Shown here: positions 1 to 9,916 of the stretch, piece after piece
How positions within the stretch are numbered: position 1 is the stretch's first letter
Layout of the letters: each line of letters begins with the position of its first letter
Assembly (NCBI RefSeq): GCF_019469425.1
Contig: NZ_CP048272.1
Span: 1,922,001-1,986,000 of the forward strand
Direction: 5' to 3'
DNA length: 64,000 nucleotides
DNA from: Bifidobacterium asteroides
GTDB taxonomy: Bacteria; Actinomycetota; Actinomycetes; Actinomycetales; Bifidobacteriaceae
Translations under genes and position numbers: made by a program
The notes under the pieces: model-generated
Told to the model about the DNA's origin: nothing
The model's database searches: none
The model's input: only the letters and a program-made list of their open reading frames with translations

Positions 1-2124
<2,124 letters not shown>

Positions 2125-2127
2125 GGT

Positions 2128-3786
2128 CTACCGCTTCCTGGCCTTGCTGCCGCTCTTGCCATCGGCTACCAGCTTCTCCTGCTGGACGGCCACCGGCTGC
2201 TCCTGATCCTGATCGGCCTCGTGACCGTCCAGAGTCTGGCCTTTGTGAGTCACGAAGGTCTTGGCGAACTCATCCACGGCCTTGTCCAGGGCCTTCTCGG
2301 TATCGTCTGTGAAGTCCTCCGTGTCGCGGATGGTCTTGAGGATGTCGGTGTTGTGGTCCAGGTAGTCCAGGAGCCCGGATTCGAAGGGCAGCACGTCCTC
2401 CAGGTCCAAATCATCCAGCTTGCCGTGGGTGCCTACCCAGACGGAGACGACCTGCTTCTCCATGGAATAAGGCGTGAACTGTGGCTGCTTGAGCAGCTCG
2501 GTCAGCCTGGCACCACGGGTCAGCTGGGCCTTGGAGGCCGCATCCAGATCAGAGGCGAACATGGCGAAGGACTGCAGAGAGCGGTACTGGGCCAGCGAAA
2601 TCTTCAGGGTCGAGGAGACCTTCTTGAGAGCCTTGGTCTGTGCGGCGCCACCCACGCGGGAGACGGAGATGCCCACATCCACAGCGGGACGCTGGTTGGC
2701 ATTGAACAGATCGGACTGCAGGAAGATCTGGCCGTCGGTGATGGAGATCACATTGGTCGGAATGTAGGCCGAAACGTCGTTGGCCTTGGTCTCGATAATG
2801 GGCAGACCGGTCATGGATCCGCCTCCCAGGTCATCGGAGAGCTTCGCGCAGCGCTCCAGCAGACGCGAATGCAGGTAGAAGACATCGCCAGGATAAGCCT
2901 CGCGCCCCGGCGGACGACGCAGCAGCAGGGAGATGGACCGGTAGGCCTCAGCCTGCTTGCTCAGGTCGTCGAAGACAATCAGGACGTGCTTGCCGCCGTA
3001 CATCCAATGCTGTCCAATGGCCGAACCGGTGTAGGGGGCTATGTACTTGAAGCCTGCGGAGTCGGAAGCCGGGGAGGCCACGATGGTGGTGTACTCCATG
3101 GCGCCGGCCTCTTCCAGAGAGGAACGGACCGAGGCGATGGTGGTGCCCTTCTGACCGATGGCCACGTAAATGCACCGCACCTGCTTCTTGGGGTCTCCTG
3201 ACTCCCAGTTGCGCTTCTGGTTGATGATGGTGTCGATGGCGATGGCCGTCTTGCCGGTCTGCCGGTCGCCGATGATCAGCTGGCGCTGACCGCGGCCGAT
3301 AGGTGTCATGGCGTCAATGGCCTTGATGCCGGTAGCCAGGGGCTCGTCAACGGGATGCCGATGCATGACATCAGGAGCCTGAGCCTCCAGGATTCTGCGG
3401 CCCTCGCTCTTGATTTCGCCCAGGCCGTCGATGGGCTCGCCCAGGGGGTTGACCGTACGCCCCAGATAGCCGTCGCCGACGGGCACCGAAAGCACCTCGC
3501 CGGTCCTGTGGACTTCCTGGCCCTCTTCGACACCTGCGAAGTCGCCCAGGATGACCACGCCGATCTCTCGGGCGTCCAGGTTGAAAGCCAGACCAAGCGT
3601 GCCGTCCTCGAAGGTCAGCAGCTCGTTGGCCATGCAACCAGGCAGTCCCACCACATGCGCAATGCCGTCACCGGCCGTACGAACGTAACCCACCTCCTGG
3701 GTGGGGGTGTCCGTCGGCTTGTAGGACTCGACAAATTGGTCGAGTGCCTTGCGCACCACGGCGGGATCAATGGTCATTTCTGCCAT
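2128..3786 (-). CDS. atpA: ATP synthase F1 subunit alpha
   Basis: Non-catalytic nucleotide-binding subunit of F1. The start is set at the ATG at 3786 ([11 protein letters not shown]) because AAGGAG lies 5 nt upstream; an in-frame GTG two codons earlier has poorer spacing. It is 552 residues long and contains the P-loop [13 protein letters not shown], the Walker B-like [17 protein letters not shown] and the alpha/beta signature near [14 protein letters not shown]. The C-terminal tail is charged and ends KSGSKARKR, longer than in E. coli, as is common in Actinobacteria. It sits between atpH and atpG in the operon. Confidence 0.97.
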   Translation of the reverse strand: MAEMTIDPAVVRKALDQFVESYKPTDTPTQEVGYVRTAGDGIAHVVGLPGCMANELLTFEDGTLGLAFNLDAREIGVVILGDFAGVEEGQEVHRTGEVLSVPVGDGYLGRTVNPLGEPIDGLGEIKSEGRRILEAQAPDVMHRHPVDEPLATGIKAIDAMTPIGRGQRQLIIGDRQTGKTAIAIDTIINQKRNWESGDPKKQVRCIYVAIGQKGTTIASVRSSLEEAGAMEYTTIVASPASDSAGFKYIAPYTGSAIGQHWMYGGKHVLIVFDDLSKQAEAYRSISLLLRRPPGREAYPGDVFYLHSRLLERCAKLSDDLGGGSMTGLPIIETKANDVSAYIPTNVISITDGQIFLQSDLFNANQRPAVDVGISVSRVGGAAQTKALKKVSSTLKISLAQYRSLQSFAMFASDLDAASKAQLTRGARLTELLKQPQFTPYSMEKQVVSVWVGTHGKLDDLDLEDVLPFESGLLDYLDHNTDILKTIRDTEDFTDDTEKALDKAVDEFAKTFVTHKGQTLDGHEADQDQEQPVAVQQEKLVADGKSGSKARKR

Positions 3787-3832
3787 GATCACTCCTTATT
3801 TCTGTTCTTGTTCAAGTCTGTTGATCCCCTGC

Positions 3833-4660
3833 TCATCCTGCCACGGCCATCCGCCGCTTCAGGTGCTTCAGCTGGGTGGCCACCGTTCCGTCGGTGGAGA
3901 CCGAGCCGTACTGAACCTTCATGCCGCCTAGGACCGAGGGGTCGACCACCGAGTTGATGTGGACTGGCTTGCCCAGCTTGCGCCCGTAGACCTCCTGCAG
4001 GCGGCTGACCTGCTCGTCCTTCATGGAGACCGCCGTGGTGACGGTGACCATGGCCTGGTCCATGTGCTCAGAGAAGCGGTCCACCAACCAAACGATGGTG
4101 TCAGGGAAGCGTCGTCCGCGCAAATCAATGGTGGCGCTCAGGGCCATCTGCTCTGTGACCGGCTGCATATGCTGCCCGTCAAGGAGCGTCCTGAGTAGGT
4201 CGGCCCGGGCTTTGGAATCACTGTACTCGTCCGATAGCCGGAAGAGCACCAGAGGCATCCCGAGCAGGGCCGAATGGATCTCAGCCAGCTCGCCGGCCAC
4301 CTGGTTGGTGATGTCCAGAGCATCGGTGTAATAAGCGGCGGCATCCACTGAAATGTCCTCGGCCGCGTTGGCAATGTGCCCCACACGGCTCCACTGATGA
4401 TCAGTCAAGTCATGGAGGATATCCACGGTCAGCGGATCGGCCTTGCCAGCCAGGATGGTGTCGATCACCTGCCACTTGTCCTCAGCCGGACGTGAGGGGT
4501 CAGTCAGCGCACGCTCCAGGGGCCTGTTGGCATCGAGCAGGGTCACGAAGGTATAGAGCTCCATGGCCACGCGGAGGGCGTCCTTTCCCTTGCTCTTCAG
4601 CAAAGGGGCATACTTGGCCCTGGTCTCCTTGTCGGAGCTCAGCGAAGTCTCTCCTCGCAT
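3833..4660 (-). CDS. atpH: ATP synthase F1 subunit delta
   Basis: Peripheral-stalk subunit that holds the F1 hexamer to the b subunits. It has 275 residues, longer than the ~180 of E. coli because of an N-terminal extension typical of actinobacterial delta. The C-terminal half carries the family signature (LGGMKVQYGSVSTDGTVATQLKHLKRRM, positions 3840-3920). The ATG at 4660 has GGGAGG 5-6 nt upstream. It lies between atpF and atpA, in canonical order. Confidence 0.93.
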   Translation of the reverse strand: MRGETSLSSDKETRAKYAPLLKSKGKDALRVAMELYTFVTLLDANRPLERALTDPSRPAEDKWQVIDTILAGKADPLTVDILHDLTDHQWSRVGHIANAAEDISVDAAAYYTDALDITNQVAGELAEIHSALLGMPLVLFRLSDEYSDSKARADLLRTLLDGQHMQPVTEQMALSATIDLRGRRFPDTIVWLVDRFSEHMDQAMVTVTTAVSMKDEQVSRLQEVYGRKLGKPVHINSVVDPSVLGGMKVQYGSVSTDGTVATQLKHLKRRMAVAG

Positions 4661-4711
4661 GTCACCTCCCCTTTCGCGGAATCAACGTTCCCATCGTCCG
4701 CCAATCCGTCA

Positions 4712-5254
4712 TCATGCCTGTCGCTTGTCTGAGGACTGTCCGCTTTGGTCCGCAATGATCGAGTCGATCATGGAAGACTGCACGGCATCATCCTGAAGCT
4801 GCGAGCCCAGGATCTTGCCGGCAAGAGCCGTAGCCAGCGTGCCCACCTCGCCCTTGAGCGAGACCAGCGCCTGCTGCTGCTGGGACTTGAGGGATCGCTG
4901 GGCGTTCTCAGTGATCTGGTTGGCCTCGGTCTCGGCCCGGGACCTGGCATCGGCCACGATCCTAGAGGCCTCGGCACGGGCGTCATCGCGGATCTGGGAA
5001 GCCTCAACACGGGCTTTGCCCAGCTGATCCTGATACTGCTTGCGAGCCTGATCCGCCTCTTCACGAGCCTTGGCGGCCTTCTGGATGTTGCCCTCGATCT
5101 TGGACGAGCGCTCATCAAAGATGGCCTGGAACTTGGGCATGAAGAACTTGTAGAAGAAGACGGCCAGGATGACCAGGATGACCAGCGACCACACAATGTC
5201 ATAAAGCTGGGGAATGAACAGCTGAATCCCCTTGTCTGCCGCTAGAGCGTACAT
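4712..5254 (-). CDS. atpF: ATP synthase F0 subunit b
   Basis: Peripheral-stalk subunit: one N-terminal membrane helix (residues ~12-35, PQLYDIVWSLVILVILAVFF) followed by a long charged, Ala/Gln-rich coiled coil that reaches the delta subunit. It is 180 residues long, a normal size. The ATG at 5254 follows GGAGGAG. The downstream region ends ...QSSDKRQA, and atpH begins about 50 nt later. Confidence 0.95.
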   Translation of the reverse strand: MYALAADKGIQLFIPQLYDIVWSLVILVILAVFFYKFFMPKFQAIFDERSSKIEGNIQKAAKAREEADQARKQYQDQLGKARVEASQIRDDARAEASRIVADARSRAETEANQITENAQRSLKSQQQQALVSLKGEVGTLATALAGKILGSQLQDDAVQSSMIDSIIADQSGQSSDKRQA

Positions 5255-5304
5255 TGGCTCCTCCTTTCCCTTATCGAAGCCGGATCATGCAAGAGTCGCA
5301 CGGC

Positions 5305-5532
<228 letters not shown>

Positions 5533-5663
5533 TTATTTTCCTTTCCTCCACCGTTGCCGGTTCTTGGATTGTGGTTCAGCCCCGACTCCCGTCTACTGGT
5601 CGGAACCGACGAATATGTGGGCTGCGACGGCCTGTAACGCCAACCGCGGCTTGTCCTTTCCCC

Positions 5664-6479
5664 TCAACCTTCTTCAGGGTAACTCATGGAGATGTAGACC
5701 GTGGTCAGGATAGCGAAGATGTAGGCCTGGAGGGCCGCCACGAAGATTTCAAAGGCCGTCAAGGCGAAGCCCAGAACGAACCAGCCTACGCCAGCCAGGG
5801 CCAGGGACTTGTTGCCGGCCTCAATGATGTAGAACTGGGTGAAGGCCAGACTGACCGCCACCAGCAGATGGCCGGCGATCATGTTGGCAAAGAGTCGAAT
5901 GGTCAGGGAGGCCGGCTTGACGATGACCATCTCCAGAAGCTGGATGGGCGTCAGAATGATATAGAGAGGCCAAGGCACTCCAGCCGGAAAGAGCTCCGAT
6001 TTGAAATAGCCCCAGACACCCTGCTCCCGGAATCCCGTCACCATGTACTGGCAGAAAGTCCAGATGGCGAAGACCAGTGGCATAGTGATGGTCGCAGTGG
6101 CCGCGATGTTCATGCCCGGCACAATGCCGCAGAGGTTGAAGACCAGGATGGTCAGGAAGATGGTCGTAATCATGGGCACGTAGCGCTTGCCGCGAATCTC
6201 GCCCAAGGTGTCGTAGACGACCGAGTCACGGATGAACTCGATGACCCACTCGATGGCCCCCTGCCAGCGGGAGGGGATCAGCTTGGCCCTTGCGGCGGTG
6301 ATTCCCAGCACCAGAAGGATGATGACCATGGCCACGAATCTGACCAGGATGATCCGGTTCATGGCGAAGGGCGTTCCCTGGAAAAGAATCTCAGGAGGCA
6401 GGAAATCCTCGATGGAAGGCAGCTCGCTCGGCTTGGCCATGGCCAGACTGAAAGCTCCACTTCCCATTGCCTCTAGCAT
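5664..6479 (-). CDS. atpB: ATP synthase F0 subunit a
   Basis: Stator proton-channel subunit with 271 residues and five to six hydrophobic helices. It contains the conserved helix with the essential arginine, PASLTIRLFANMIAGHLLVA, and the final helix FEIFVAALQAYIFAILTTVY. The ATG at 6479 has AGGAGG 6 nt upstream. It is the first gene of the atp operon seen here; no atpI lies before it. A small inverted repeat (ACACTAT at 6506-6512, ATAGTGT at 6546-6552) lies upstream, but I could not identify a convincing promoter in the 180-bp gap to metA. Confidence 0.96.
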   Translation of the reverse strand: MLEAMGSGAFSLAMAKPSELPSIEDFLPPEILFQGTPFAMNRIILVRFVAMVIILLVLGITAARAKLIPSRWQGAIEWVIEFIRDSVVYDTLGEIRGKRYVPMITTIFLTILVFNLCGIVPGMNIAATATITMPLVFAIWTFCQYMVTGFREQGVWGYFKSELFPAGVPWPLYIILTPIQLLEMVIVKPASLTIRLFANMIAGHLLVAVSLAFTQFYIIEAGNKSLALAGVGWFVLGFALTAFEIFVAALQAYIFAILTTVYISMSYPEEG

Positions 6480-6659
6480 CTATCGCCTCCTGAACGACAC
6501 AGTGAACACTATAGCGCGTGTGCGACTCATGGCTGCACCGTGTCGATAGTGTACCCACACCACGGCGACCATGGATTCAACCAGTGTGTCACAGATAGCG
6601 TTTGCGGGCAGGATTTGCTCCGCGGTGTGGACAGGCTGGTGACGAAATTCGTCCAATCT

Positions 6660-7709
6660 TTATCGACAGTCAACAGCGCCGGGAACAAGCCCGTACCCAT
6701 CACCCGCCATGGGCCGGTATCCGTCAGCCCGCGGGCATTCAGGCGCGTGTCTGACGGACCGGTCTGTGCCTAGACGGCCCGCCGCCCGCAACGTCGGCAC
6801 CTGGTCCAAGTCGTAGGGGGTGGTCTCGTAGACCCAGTTCAGCCAGTTGCGCCAGAGCAGATTGGCATGGGCCCGCCAGGAGAAGACCGGCTCCAGCGTG
6901 GGATCGTCGTGAGGATAGTAGTTGACCGGGAAAGGCACCTGGTCCAGGCCCTTGGCCATGTCGCGCTGGTACTCGCGGGCCAGGGTGTCGCGGTCGTACT
7001 CCCAGTGACCCAGCACGAAAATCTCTGAGAAATCCCGGGTGCTGATAAGCCCCGGGCCAGACCGGGGACCCCAGGTCAGCACCTGCAGATCCGGACAGGC
7101 CCGCACCTGGTCCTCGTCCACCCCGGCCCAGCGGGAGTGGGGCTGCAGGGCTATCTCGTCGAAGCCATTGGTGATGAAGCAGTACTCGTCCTGCAGATAC
7201 TGAGGAAAGACCCCGAAGACCTTGCGATCCAGGTCGCGCTTGGCGATGCCGTGGCGGTGGTAGAGCCCGGCCATGGCTCCCCAGCACAGATACATAGTAG
7301 AGAAGACGTGGGTAGATGCCCAGTCCAGAATGTGGGTAAGTTCCTCCCAGTAGTCGACCTGCTCGAAGTCCATCTGCTCCACCGGGGCACCCGTCACGAC
7401 AAGACCGTCATAACAATTGCCCTGGAAGGAATCCAGATTTTCGTAGAACTTGACCAGGTGATCCATGCTTGTGTGCACGGCCTGATGGGTTGAAGTCTTC
7501 ATGAAGTCGATCTCCACCTGAAGTGGCGACTTGGAGATCAGCCGCAGCAGCTGGGTCTCGGTCTCCACCTTGGTGGGCATCAGGTTGAGGATGACCAGCC
7601 TGAGCGGACGCATCTCCTGGCGCTCCGCCTCGTGGCTTTCCAGGGCGAAGATACGCTCCGAATCCAGGATGGATCTGGCCGGCAATCCGGTGGGGATGGT
7701 GATAGGCAT
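6660..7709 (-). CDS. metA: Homoserine O-acyltransferase (MetA family, predicted acetyl-CoA specific)
   Basis: First committed step of methionine biosynthesis: acylation of the homoserine hydroxyl in the cytoplasm. Starting at MPITIPTG (ATG 7709) places the catalytic cysteine in YLCWGAMAGLYH at exactly residue 142, as in E. coli MetA, with GHWEYDRDTLAREY downstream. Residue 111 is Glu (VTGAPVEQ). In this family Glu111 goes with acetyl-CoA and Gly111 with succinyl-CoA, so the common name homoserine O-succinyltransferase is probably wrong here. The protein ends with an extra ~44-residue tail after TTPYDLDQVP that ordinary family members lack. Confidence 0.93.
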   Translation of the reverse strand: MPITIPTGLPARSILDSERIFALESHEAERQEMRPLRLVILNLMPTKVETETQLLRLISKSPLQVEIDFMKTSTHQAVHTSMDHLVKFYENLDSFQGNCYDGLVVTGAPVEQMDFEQVDYWEELTHILDWASTHVFSTMYLCWGAMAGLYHRHGIAKRDLDRKVFGVFPQYLQDEYCFITNGFDEIALQPHSRWAGVDEDQVRACPDLQVLTWGPRSGPGLISTRDFSEIFVLGHWEYDRDTLAREYQRDMAKGLDQVPFPVNYYPHDDPTLEPVFSWRAHANLLWRNWLNWVYETTPYDLDQVPTLRAAGRLGTDRSVRHAPECPRADGYRPMAGDGYGLVPGAVDCR

Positions 7710-7751
7710 GGCTCCCATTATCCCCCTGGATACGAATGCCCACGCACGGAC

Positions 7752-7779
7752 TTGACAAGGGCGATGGAATCCGTAATAT
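7752..7779 (+). promoter_or_regulatory. Promoter of tRNA-fMet
   Basis: A consensus -35 TTGACA (7752-7757) and a -10 TAATAT (7774-7779) are separated by 16 bp, about 26 bp before the mature tRNA. This is the only near-perfect sigma-A promoter in the metA-tRNA gap and points toward the tRNA. Confidence 0.8.
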
Positions 7780-7805
7780 AGATAACTGCTGTGTTGAACA
7801 GCCGA

Positions 7806-7882
7806 CGCGGGGTGGAGCAGTTCGGTAGCTCGCTGGGCTCATAACCCAGAGGTCTCAGGTTCAAATCCTGACCCCGCTACCA
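7806..7882 (+). tRNA. Initiator tRNA-fMet (CAT)
   Basis: A full 77-nt cloverleaf can be folded: acceptor arm 7806-7812 with 7872-7878, anticodon loop CTCATAA, and T-arm TCAGG-TTCAAAT-CCTGA. Two hallmarks make it the initiator rather than elongator tRNA-Met: the unpaired first position (C1 against T72), and three consecutive G-C pairs in the anticodon stem (GGG/CCC). The last 39 nt up to 7880 form the left attachment site of the prophage. The encoded 3' CCA at 7880-7882 is phage-supplied after its first base; the displaced host end at 24228-24230 reads CTA instead. Confidence 0.95.
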
Positions 7883-8132
7883 AAAGCCCGTTGGGTTCGA
7901 GAAATTTGGCCGGTTGAATTCCTAGGAATTCACCGGCCTTTTCCATATCTGAAATGGTCCAGGCAGTCGTCCCGTGCATTTTCTGGGAAATCACGCCGCT
8001 TGAAACCCCCATGCTGCGAGCGAGGTCTGACTGGCTCTTATTTCGAATGGCAAGAGCGACTTTCATGTTCATGCTTATGACGCTCTCTAATGAACTTGTT
8101 GCAGCTTTTCGTTCCCTAGTTTTTGTAGTCAT
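7839..8132 (-). CDS. Prophage repressor (HTH, Xre-like), prophage form; 3' end formed by attL
   Basis: Likely lysogeny repressor, 97 residues from ATG 8132. It has an HTH with SQSDLARSMGVSSGVISQKM (about residues 41-60). Its last 14 residues, LVAGSGFEPETSGL, are the antisense translation of the tRNA 3' half. The stop codon (7839-7841) lies in the host tRNA anticodon region. In the excised circle the frame continues another 21 codons through 24189-24127 and stops at 24124-24126. The start is uncertain: the frame is open to 8159, but ATG 8132 is preceded by a promoter-like -10 (TAAACT) at leaderless distance and a consensus TTGACA (8165-8170). The DNA-binding assignment is strong; the repressor role is inferred from position and divergent arrangement. 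Confidence 0.8.
   Translation of the reverse strand: MTTKTRERKAATSSLESVISMNMKVALAIRNKSQSDLARSMGVSSGVISQKMHGTTAWTISDMEKAGEFLGIQPAKFLEPNGLLVAGSGFEPETSGL
7842..7880 (+). repeat. attL
   Basis: Left attachment-site repeat within tRNA-fMet. It matches 24190-24228 except at one base: T at 7855 here, A at 24203. T7855 pairs in the tRNA T-stem, so the host allele is retained at attL and strand exchange must have happened within the 25-bp identical block 7856-7880. The phage repressor gene reads through the whole repeat on the minus strand. Confidence 0.93.
7908..7942 (+). terminator. Terminator-like hairpin just after the tRNA, inside the repressor gene
   Basis: GGCCGGT (7908-7914) pairs with ACCGGCC (7932-7938), and a further GAATTC/GAATTC pairing brackets a CTAG loop. 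TTTT follows at 7939-7942. It sits 25 nt beyond the tRNA on the phage side, so the prophage seems to bring its own replacement for the host tRNA terminator that integration displaced to 24234-24269. Confidence 0.6.
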
Positions 8133-8164
8133 ACTTAATAGTTTAGCATTATTTAACAAATTAT

Positions 8165-8170
8165 TGTCAA
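8165..8170 (-). promoter_or_regulatory. -35 element of leftward repressor promoter
   Basis: On the minus strand a perfect TTGACA (8165-8170) precedes a TAAACT -10 candidate (8140-8145) by 19 bp. That -10 ends 7 nt before the repressor ATG, so the transcript would be leaderless or nearly so. The 19-bp spacer is longer than ideal. Confidence 0.5.
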
Positions 8171-8186
8171 ACTAGCAATGGCCAAC

Positions 8187-8214
8187 TTGCGCTAAAAAGA
8201 AAATGCCATATAGT
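8187..8214 (+). promoter_or_regulatory. Rightward early promoter, leaderless
   Basis: TTGCGC (8187-8192), a 16-bp spacer and TATAGT (8209-8214). The -10 ends 6 nt before the ATG at 8221, which places transcription initiation on the start codon itself. No Shine-Dalgarno sequence is visible before this gene, which supports leaderless translation. Confidence 0.55.
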
Positions 8215-8220
8215 TTAAGT

Positions 8221-8463
8221 ATGACTAAATTACACTTAGGTAATTACACGCAGTTCATAGCGAAGCTGAATAGCCTTCTCAGAGAGCGGGGCATGTCCCG
8301 GACTGACCTCTCCCGCTATCTGGGTTGCACACCATCGCTGATAACTCAAAAGATGAATGGTCGCACCCAATTCACCCTTCATGACGTTTTAAAGTTATCC
8401 GATCTATTCCACATCAGTGTTGATGAACTCCTTGGACGTGAACCAATAGAAGCTCGGTCATAA
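8221..8463 (+). CDS. Cro-like HTH regulator
   Basis: An 80-residue Xre-family DNA-binding protein, divergently transcribed from the repressor. The HTH is GMSRTDLSRYLGCTPSLITQ, followed by LFHISVDELLGRE, a common ending of Cro/C1-type domains. An upstream in-frame ATG at 8203 overlaps the promoter -10, so 8221 is preferred. The first six bases of this gene and of the repressor, with the preceding TTAAGT, are the same (TTAAGTATGACT), suggesting both starts lie in related operator sequence. It probably acts as the lytic switch; this is inferred from position. Confidence 0.8.
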   Translation: MTKLHLGNYTQFIAKLNSLLRERGMSRTDLSRYLGCTPSLITQKMNGRTQFTLHDVLKLSDLFHISVDELLGREPIEARS

Positions 8464-8492
8464 GCCAAGCAAGAGAAGGGAATGCGGCAACC

Positions 8493-8693
8493 ATGTCAAC
8501 GAAGACGAATGTAACAATGAACCGGGATTACCCTGATGTGTTCACTGTGGAGGTCTCTACTGGCGATATTCGCCAGGTCATGGTCCTGACATTGGACCAG
8601 TTGAAAGCGTTCAAGGCTCAGGCCAGCGACGCCATTGCAGAGCATAACAGGCTGGTCCATGGCGGCTGGCCGGGGCACTGGGTGCCCCAGTAG
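8493..8693 (+). CDS. Small phage protein of unknown function
   Basis: A 66-residue protein, 29 nt after the Cro-like gene and probably in the same early transcript. It looks like a small soluble domain (VSTGDIRQVMVLTLDQLKAF then a helix ending in WPGHWVPQ). No recognised motif. GAAGGGAA upstream could serve as ribosome binding site. Probably real because of its position, spacing and codon use. Confidence 0.55.
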   Translation: MSTKTNVTMNRDYPDVFTVEVSTGDIRQVMVLTLDQLKAFKAQASDAIAEHNRLVHGGWPGHWVPQ

Positions 8694-9088
8694 CCGAATC
8701 CGGCTGTAAGCGATGTACAACCGAAAGCCATTGATGGGCCGTGTGGCGGAGCCCTAGGCGCTTAGCCGGGATTGAGCACCCGGTACGCCAGGCGCGTGGC
8801 AGTCGCGCTATTTTCGAGACGAAGTTCTGCTCCAGACCGGTGGGTGACGCTGATTAAGGCGGAATCTGGCAGCTCTACCACGCATGTGGGTTGCCCATCG
8901 GGACCATTCCCGGCGTCTTCGGACGCTCTTGCAATCGACGGCCGGCTCCATACCGAAAGCCATTGCCAAGACCTACACAGTCAGACCCAGCCGAAACTAT
9001 CGCTGCTGGGCCTGACTAGGTCTTGACTTCTCTAACCTCACCACCCAAAAGTCCTCACAAACACAACCTCTAGGGAAGGAGCCTAACC
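8694..9088. other. Non-coding interval in the phage early region
   Basis: About 395 bp without a convincing gene; the only plus-strand ORF (8772-9026) would need a TTG start and has no ribosome binding site. The interval holds a 13-bp direct repeat (CCGAAAGCCATTG near 8723 and near 8953) and a long hairpin at 8970-9022, described separately. Confidence 0.5.
8970..9022. repeat. Long inverted repeat (18-bp hairpin)
   Basis: GACCT (8970-8974) pairs with AGGTC (9018-9022). After a 4-nt bulge, a 13-nt arm (8979-8991) pairs with 9005-9017 with a single A-C mismatch, enclosing a 13-nt loop. No T-tract follows, so it is not a classical terminator. It could be a structured RNA, an anti-termination element or an origin-like cruciform. 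Confidence 0.65.
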
Positions 9089-9373
9089 ATGGGAATCGGA
9101 AAACTTACCTTTGAAGAAACACTCAGGCAGCAGACCAGAAGCCTGTTGCCCTATCTGGACTCACTCAAGCAGCGGGGCGTCAAGTATGTCACCAGACAGG
9201 CCATCATCCGTCGATCCGGTCTGTCCGACAATGAGGTCCAGAAGCTGATTCATGACAATCACATGCCCCGGCACACTTTGAAAGTCCGGGGCCAGAAAGC
9301 CTATGACATCGAGACCACGCTAAGAATGCTGGCCCGCTGGTGCCGCTCCTACGAGTACCTGGTGGTGGTCTGA
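9089..9373 (+). CDS. Phage early protein, possible DNA-binding
   Basis: A 94-residue protein with a good GGAAGGAG ribosome binding site. The middle part (TRQAIIRRSGLSDNEVQKLI) looks like a helix-turn-helix and the end (KAYDIETTLRMLARW) like an excisionase-type wing. It might therefore regulate or act in excision, but I do not recognise a named family. Its TGA overlaps the ATG of the next gene by one base, so translation is coupled. Confidence 0.6.
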   Translation: MGIGKLTFEETLRQQTRSLLPYLDSLKQRGVKYVTRQAIIRRSGLSDNEVQKLIHDNHMPRHTLKVRGQKAYDIETTLRMLARWCRSYEYLVVV

Positions 9374-9735
9374 TGGCAACGAAAGTAACTATCGGCGAAG
9401 CATTGAGCCCATATTCACAACCGGTTAATACAGTCCACTCACTGATGGTACTGGCTGACAGGATTGACAAGGCAGCGAGCCGCTGCGGTTCCACCGAATT
9501 GACAGCCAGGGAATGCTTTCGCCCTTTGGGACTGAATACTGTCATTGAATTCCGGGGATTGCAGGCCGAGGGTCTCATGGTCTACAGGCGCGGTGAAAAC
9601 TGATGCCTGGACAGTCGGCAGTTTCGCCGATGGGTCAATGACCGGGTTGCCGAGATTCAAGGCAAAACAAGCAATCAGCCATCATCGGCTTTCGGCCAGC
9701 AGCAGCTGTTCCAGGAAGGCGACCATGAATCCTAG
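9373..9735 (+). pseudogene. Phage early gene with in-frame TGA (76 + ~43 codons)
   Basis: The first part (9373-9603) encodes 76 residues starting MATKVTIGEALSPYSQ and ending YRRGEN. Directly after the TGA at 9601-9603 the same frame stays open to a TAG at 9733-9735 and reads like real protein (DSRQFRRWVNDRVAEIQG...FQEGDHES). It overlaps the next gene's ATG (9725) in the usual compact phage manner. Either a nonsense mutation has split an originally ~120-residue protein, or the TGA is read through, or the second part begins at an unusual start codon. The function is unknown. Confidence 0.5.
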
Positions 9736-9916
9736 AGCTAAGCTCAGCACCGAACAGGCCGCGATCTATCTCGGTGTATCGGTATCGACTATGAAGCGAA
9801 TGCGGGCTAGCCGAACCGGGCCTGCCTACATCCGACTTGAACCGTCACGTATGATCCGCTATGAGTTATGGGCGCTGGACCAGTGGGTTGCCGACCGACG
9901 CAAGAGGGGCAACTGA
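9725..9916 (+). CDS. Excisionase/AlpA-like helix-turn-helix protein
   Basis: A 63-residue MerR/Xis-type winged HTH: LSTEQAAIYLGVSVSTMKRM followed by a wing and YELWALDQWVADRRKRGN. AGGAAGG lies 6 nt before the ATG at 9725; the longer frame from 9545 is less likely. This family includes phage excisionases (directionality factors) and AlpA-type regulators, so it is the best candidate for the Xis partner of the integrase. Its stop overlaps the next start (TGATG). Confidence 0.7.
   Translation: MNPRAKLSTEQAAIYLGVSVSTMKRMRASRTGPAYIRLEPSRMIRYELWALDQWVADRRKRGN

Noticed and set aside
8772..9026. Plus-strand ORF of 84 codons
   Set aside because: It would need a TTG start, lacks a ribosome binding site, and overlaps the strong hairpin; composition does not look protein-like.
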